A stretch of 43,819 nt of DNA, from assembly GCA_028289965.1 (NCBI GenBank), contig JAQGKS010000041.1, positions 1 to 43,819 of the forward strand, given 5' to 3'. This DNA is from Sphingomonas bacterium (GTDB lineage Bacteria > Pseudomonadota > Alphaproteobacteria > Sphingomonadales > Sphingomonadaceae). The notes beneath the pieces were generated by a model. The model saw only the letters and a program-made list of their open reading frames with translations. It ran no database searches and was not told the DNA's origin. Positions 41,601-43,819 of this stretch are shown here, piece by piece. The first letter of the stretch is position 1. The number at the start of each line of letters is the position of its first letter. The position numbers and the translations under genes were made by a program.

Positions 41601-43486
41601 CCGAACAGCCGCTCCAGCGACTGGTCGAGCATCATCAGCTGCCACAGCAGCCGCCCATGATCGGCGCTGCCCGCCTGATGATCGGCCGCAAAGCGGGCGA
41701 TGGCCGGGCCGGAGAACCAGCCGGTCGCCGCGAGCGCCGAGCCATGGGCGATACCCGCGGCCCGCGCCGCGAGCGGCCCGCGGAACCATGCACCGATAGG
41801 CGTGACGAAGCCCATCTTGCGGCGATAGAGGATTTCACGCGGGAGATAGCGCTCCATCGCCTTCTTCATCAGCCACTTGCCGGTCTTCCCTCGGATCCGC
41901 ATCGAATGCGGTAGGCGCCCGGCAAATTCGATCAGGCGGTGATCCAGCAACGGCTCGCGCGCCTCGAGGCCGACTGCCATGCTGGTGCGGTCGACCTTGG
42001 TGAGGATGTCGCCCGGCAGCCAGATCTTGAGGTCGGCATATTGCGCGCGGTCGAGCGCATCGCGCGCCGGCGCATCGCGCATCGCCTTGACGTAGCGATC
42101 CTCGGCGCGGTGTCCCTGCAGCGCCTGATGTCCGGCGGCGGTATAGAGTTGGGCGCGGAGATGCTCGCCAGTCACGCCGACCGACGCGGCATAGGCCTCC
42201 TCGGGCGAGCGGCCGAGCGCCTGGAGCGTCGTCTTGGCGCGCAGCGGGCGCGGCGCCCAATCCAGCTTGGGCCATTGATCGCCCAGTGCGCCGATACGGG
42301 CACGCAGCGCGGCCGGGAGGAGCCCGCGGACGCGATCCTCGCCGACATGGAACAGATGGCGACGATAGCCGGCGAACGCCTCGTCCGCGCCGTCGCCCGA
42401 CAGCGCCACCGTCACGCTCTCGCGCGCCAGTTCGCATACCCGGTAGGTCGGCAGCGCGGAGGCGTCGGCGAACGGCTCGTCGAAGGCGGCGCCGAGCGTT
42501 TCGAGCAAGGCGAAATCGCCCGCCGCGACGCGCCGGGTACGGTGGTTGGTGTGGAACCGATCGGCGACGATCTTGGCGTACTGCGTCTCGTCATGATCGG
42601 ACGCATCGAACCCGATCGAGCAGGTCTCGACCGGATTGCGGCTGGCCTCCGCCATTAAGGCGACGACCGCCGAGGAATCGACCCCGCCCGACAGGAACGC
42701 GCCGAGCGGCACGTCCGCTACCATCCGCGATCGCACCGCATCGCGCATCCGCGACACCAGTTCCTCCTCGAGCGCGGCGGCCGAACGCCGGTCACGATCG
42801 GCGAAGCTCACGTCCCACCAGCCGATCGGCGCCGGCAACGGCAGGCCGCGGCGCAGCAGCAGATGGTGGCCCGCGGGCAGCTTCTTCACGCCCGCGACGA
42901 TGCAGGCATCGTCGGGCACGTAGCCAAGCCCGAGATAATCGTCGATCGCACTGAAATCGGGCGCGCGGCGGAGCAGCGGATGGACCAGCAGCCCCTTCAG
43001 TTCCGAGGCGAATATCACGCTGCCATCGGACAGTTCGGCATAATATAACGGCTTCACGCCGAGCCGATCGCGCGCCAGGAACAGGCAGCCGCGGCCGACG
43101 TCGTACAGCGCGAAGACGAACATGCCGTGGAAGCGCTGGACGCAGTCCGGCCCCCACTGGCGCCAGCCGTGGAGGATCACCTCGGTGTCGCTGGCCGTGC
43201 GGAAAACATGCCCCAGCGCCTCAAGCTCGGCGCGTACTTCCTTGAAATTATAGATTTCGCCGTTGAAGATCGTGACCAGTTCGCCGTCCGCGGTGAGCAT
43301 CGGCTGGTCGCCCGTGCCGAGATCGATGATCGCCAGCCGCCGGTGGCCGAGGCCGACCCCGGGACCCGTCCACACGCCGGCGCCGTCCGGTCCGCGATGG
43401 GCGATCGCATCGGTCATCGCCTGCACGCGCGCCGGCTCCACCGGCTTGGCCACCTGCAGGTGGAAGATGCCGGCAATGCCGCACAT
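41561..43486 (-). CDS. asparagine-synthase-like amidotransferase, XrtA/exosortase-associated type
   Basis: Glutamine-dependent amidotransferase of 641 residues. Cys2 (MCGIAGIF) is the class II glutaminase nucleophile; HRGPDG and FNGEIYNF follow. The synthetase half has the ATP motif SGGVDSS (266-272) and [13 protein letters not shown]. Length and wording of the motifs fit the amidotransferase-1 group found in exosortase A/exopolysaccharide clusters rather than housekeeping AsnB. Context agrees: it starts three bases after an EpsI-like C-terminus. The acceptor is probably a sugar or polymer precursor, not known. Confidence 0.88.
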   Translation of the reverse strand: MCGIAGIFHLQVAKPVEPARVQAMTDAIAHRGPDGAGVWTGPGVGLGHRRLAIIDLGTGDQPMLTADGELVTIFNGEIYNFKEVRAELEALGHVFRTASDTEVILHGWRQWGPDCVQRFHGMFVFALYDVGRGCLFLARDRLGVKPLYYAELSDGSVIFASELKGLLVHPLLRRAPDFSAIDDYLGLGYVPDDACIVAGVKKLPAGHHLLLRRGLPLPAPIGWWDVSFADRDRRSAAALEEELVSRMRDAVRSRMVADVPLGAFLSGGVDSSAVVALMAEASRNPVETCSIGFDASDHDETQYAKIVADRFHTNHRTRRVAAGDFALLETLGAAFDEPFADASALPTYRVCELARESVTVALSGDGADEAFAGYRRHLFHVGEDRVRGLLPAALRARIGALGDQWPKLDWAPRPLRAKTTLQALGRSPEEAYAASVGVTGEHLRAQLYTAAGHQALQGHRAEDRYVKAMRDAPARDALDRAQYADLKIWLPGDILTKVDRTSMAVGLEAREPLLDHRLIEFAGRLPHSMRIRGKTGKWLMKKAMERYLPREILYRRKMGFVTPIGAWFRGPLAARAAGIAHGSALAATGWFSGPAIARFAADHQAGSADHGRLLWQLMMLDQSLERLFGYGRSAAPLAAHG

Positions 43487-43489
43487 CGC

Positions 43490-43819
43490 TCAGCGCGCCC
43501 CCCGCCGGGCGAGCTGGTCGATCGGGCCGAGCGCGGCGAGGAAGGCGTCGATCGCCGGGCGGGCGCTGCGCTGATCGACCTCGGGCGAGGAGACGAGCAC
43601 GGCCACGCCGCGCTGATCCCCACCGAACAGCCGGGTCTTCAGCGTTTCGATCTTCACGCGCACATTGCTTCCGGTGACGACATCGCCGAGCCGATAGAAG
43701 ATGGCGACCTCGCGGACAACCGGACCCGGGCCGGAGATGCGAAATGCCCGCCCGCCGTCCGGCGCCGGGCGGTCGTCGGTCCAGGCCCAGGGGCCCTCCG
43801 GCTCGATCGCGCCCTGGCC
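43490..43819 (-). CDS. EpsI-like exosortase-associated protein, C-terminal fragment
   Basis: The frame is open from the right edge to a TGA at 43490, giving 109 visible residues; the 5' end lies outside. Segments REVAIFYRLGDVVTGSNVRV and TRLFGGDQRGVAVLVSSPE resemble the C-terminal part of EpsI/DUF3485 proteins, which in sphingomonads may be fused to exosortase A itself. It is too short for tracking software that needs an ATG. The downstream amidotransferase starts three bases later, so the two share a transcript. Confidence 0.65.
   Translation of the reverse strand, partial: GQGAIEPEGPWAWTDDRPAPDGGRAFRISGPGPVVREVAIFYRLGDVVTGSNVRVKIETLKTRLFGGDQRGVAVLVSSPEVDQRSARPAIDAFLAALGPIDQLARRGAR

Noticed and set aside
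1-43819. CRISPR array, riboswitch, insertion sequence or defence island
   Set aside because: No regularly spaced repeats, no recognisable aptamer before folE or other biosynthetic genes, no transposase and no gap above 300 bases were seen when reading both strands.

Overview
The window is GC-rich (roughly two thirds G+C), densely packed chromosomal DNA from an alphaproteobacterium, most likely a sphingomonad (Sphingomonadaceae). Pointers are a GTP cyclohydrolase/DUF1178/Nit/glutaredoxin/ComF neighbourhood, a UPF0262-cdd-dcd run, an fdsGBA-D formate dehydrogenase operon, and an exosortase-A type amidotransferase next to an EpsI-like C-terminus at the right edge. The genus assignment is inference from gene content. 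No gap between genes exceeds 300 bases. I see no insertion sequence, prophage, CRISPR array, toxin-antitoxin or defence cassette.

Layout. 1-1559: 3' part of an SH3-NlpC/P60 endopeptidase gene overlapping argC. 1573-6020 (minus): fatty-acid cluster fabD-fabG-acpP-fabF followed by mltG, with hairpins on both sides of acpP. 6222-7500: ribosomal genes rpsF-rpsR-rplI ending in a strong hairpin. 7740-11285: ku-ligD, a two-gene non-homologous end-joining operon. 11369-13347: a VAO-type flavoprotein overlapping a small periplasmic cytochrome c. 13373-17927: folE, tRNA-Arg(CCT), DUF1178-nit-grx-comF (minus), a diverging NDUFAF5-like methyltransferase, and a converging mutT. 18004-18575: two tiny Flp-type pilin genes with a textbook terminator. 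18611-23862 (minus): a 45-residue membrane protein, a 601-residue exported protein of unknown function, xerD, accA and an M48 protease. 23932-25580: aroK-aroB. 25567-29693 (minus): dnaB, a NifU-like scaffold, a KefB-type antiporter and DUF423. 29844-31318: MarR regulator plus an EmrA-type adaptor. 31372-32931: UPF0262, cdd, dcd. 33008-38230: NAD-dependent molybdenum formate dehydrogenase (fdsG, B, A, D), then a 16-cysteine copper-binding protein. 38694-39874 (minus): recR, def. 39928-41600: fmt-truA. 41561-43819 (minus): asparagine-synthase-like amidotransferase and an EpsI-like fragment.

How the genes work together. Most of the window is housekeeping: lipid synthesis, translation, chorismate, arginine, pyrimidine salvage, replication and recombination. 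The accessory-flavoured parts are end joining, the flavocytochrome pair (probably oxidising a 4-alkyl or 4-hydroxymethyl phenol), the formate dehydrogenase, the Flp pilins, the MarR/EmrA pair and the start of an exosortase/exopolysaccharide locus. I did not find a clearly new multi-gene system. The best leads are the unknown 601-residue exported protein with its tiny membrane partner upstream of xerD, the cytochrome-coupled histidyl-FAD oxidase, the inverted DnaA-box pair upstream of dnaB, and a NifU-like scaffold lacking canonical ligands.
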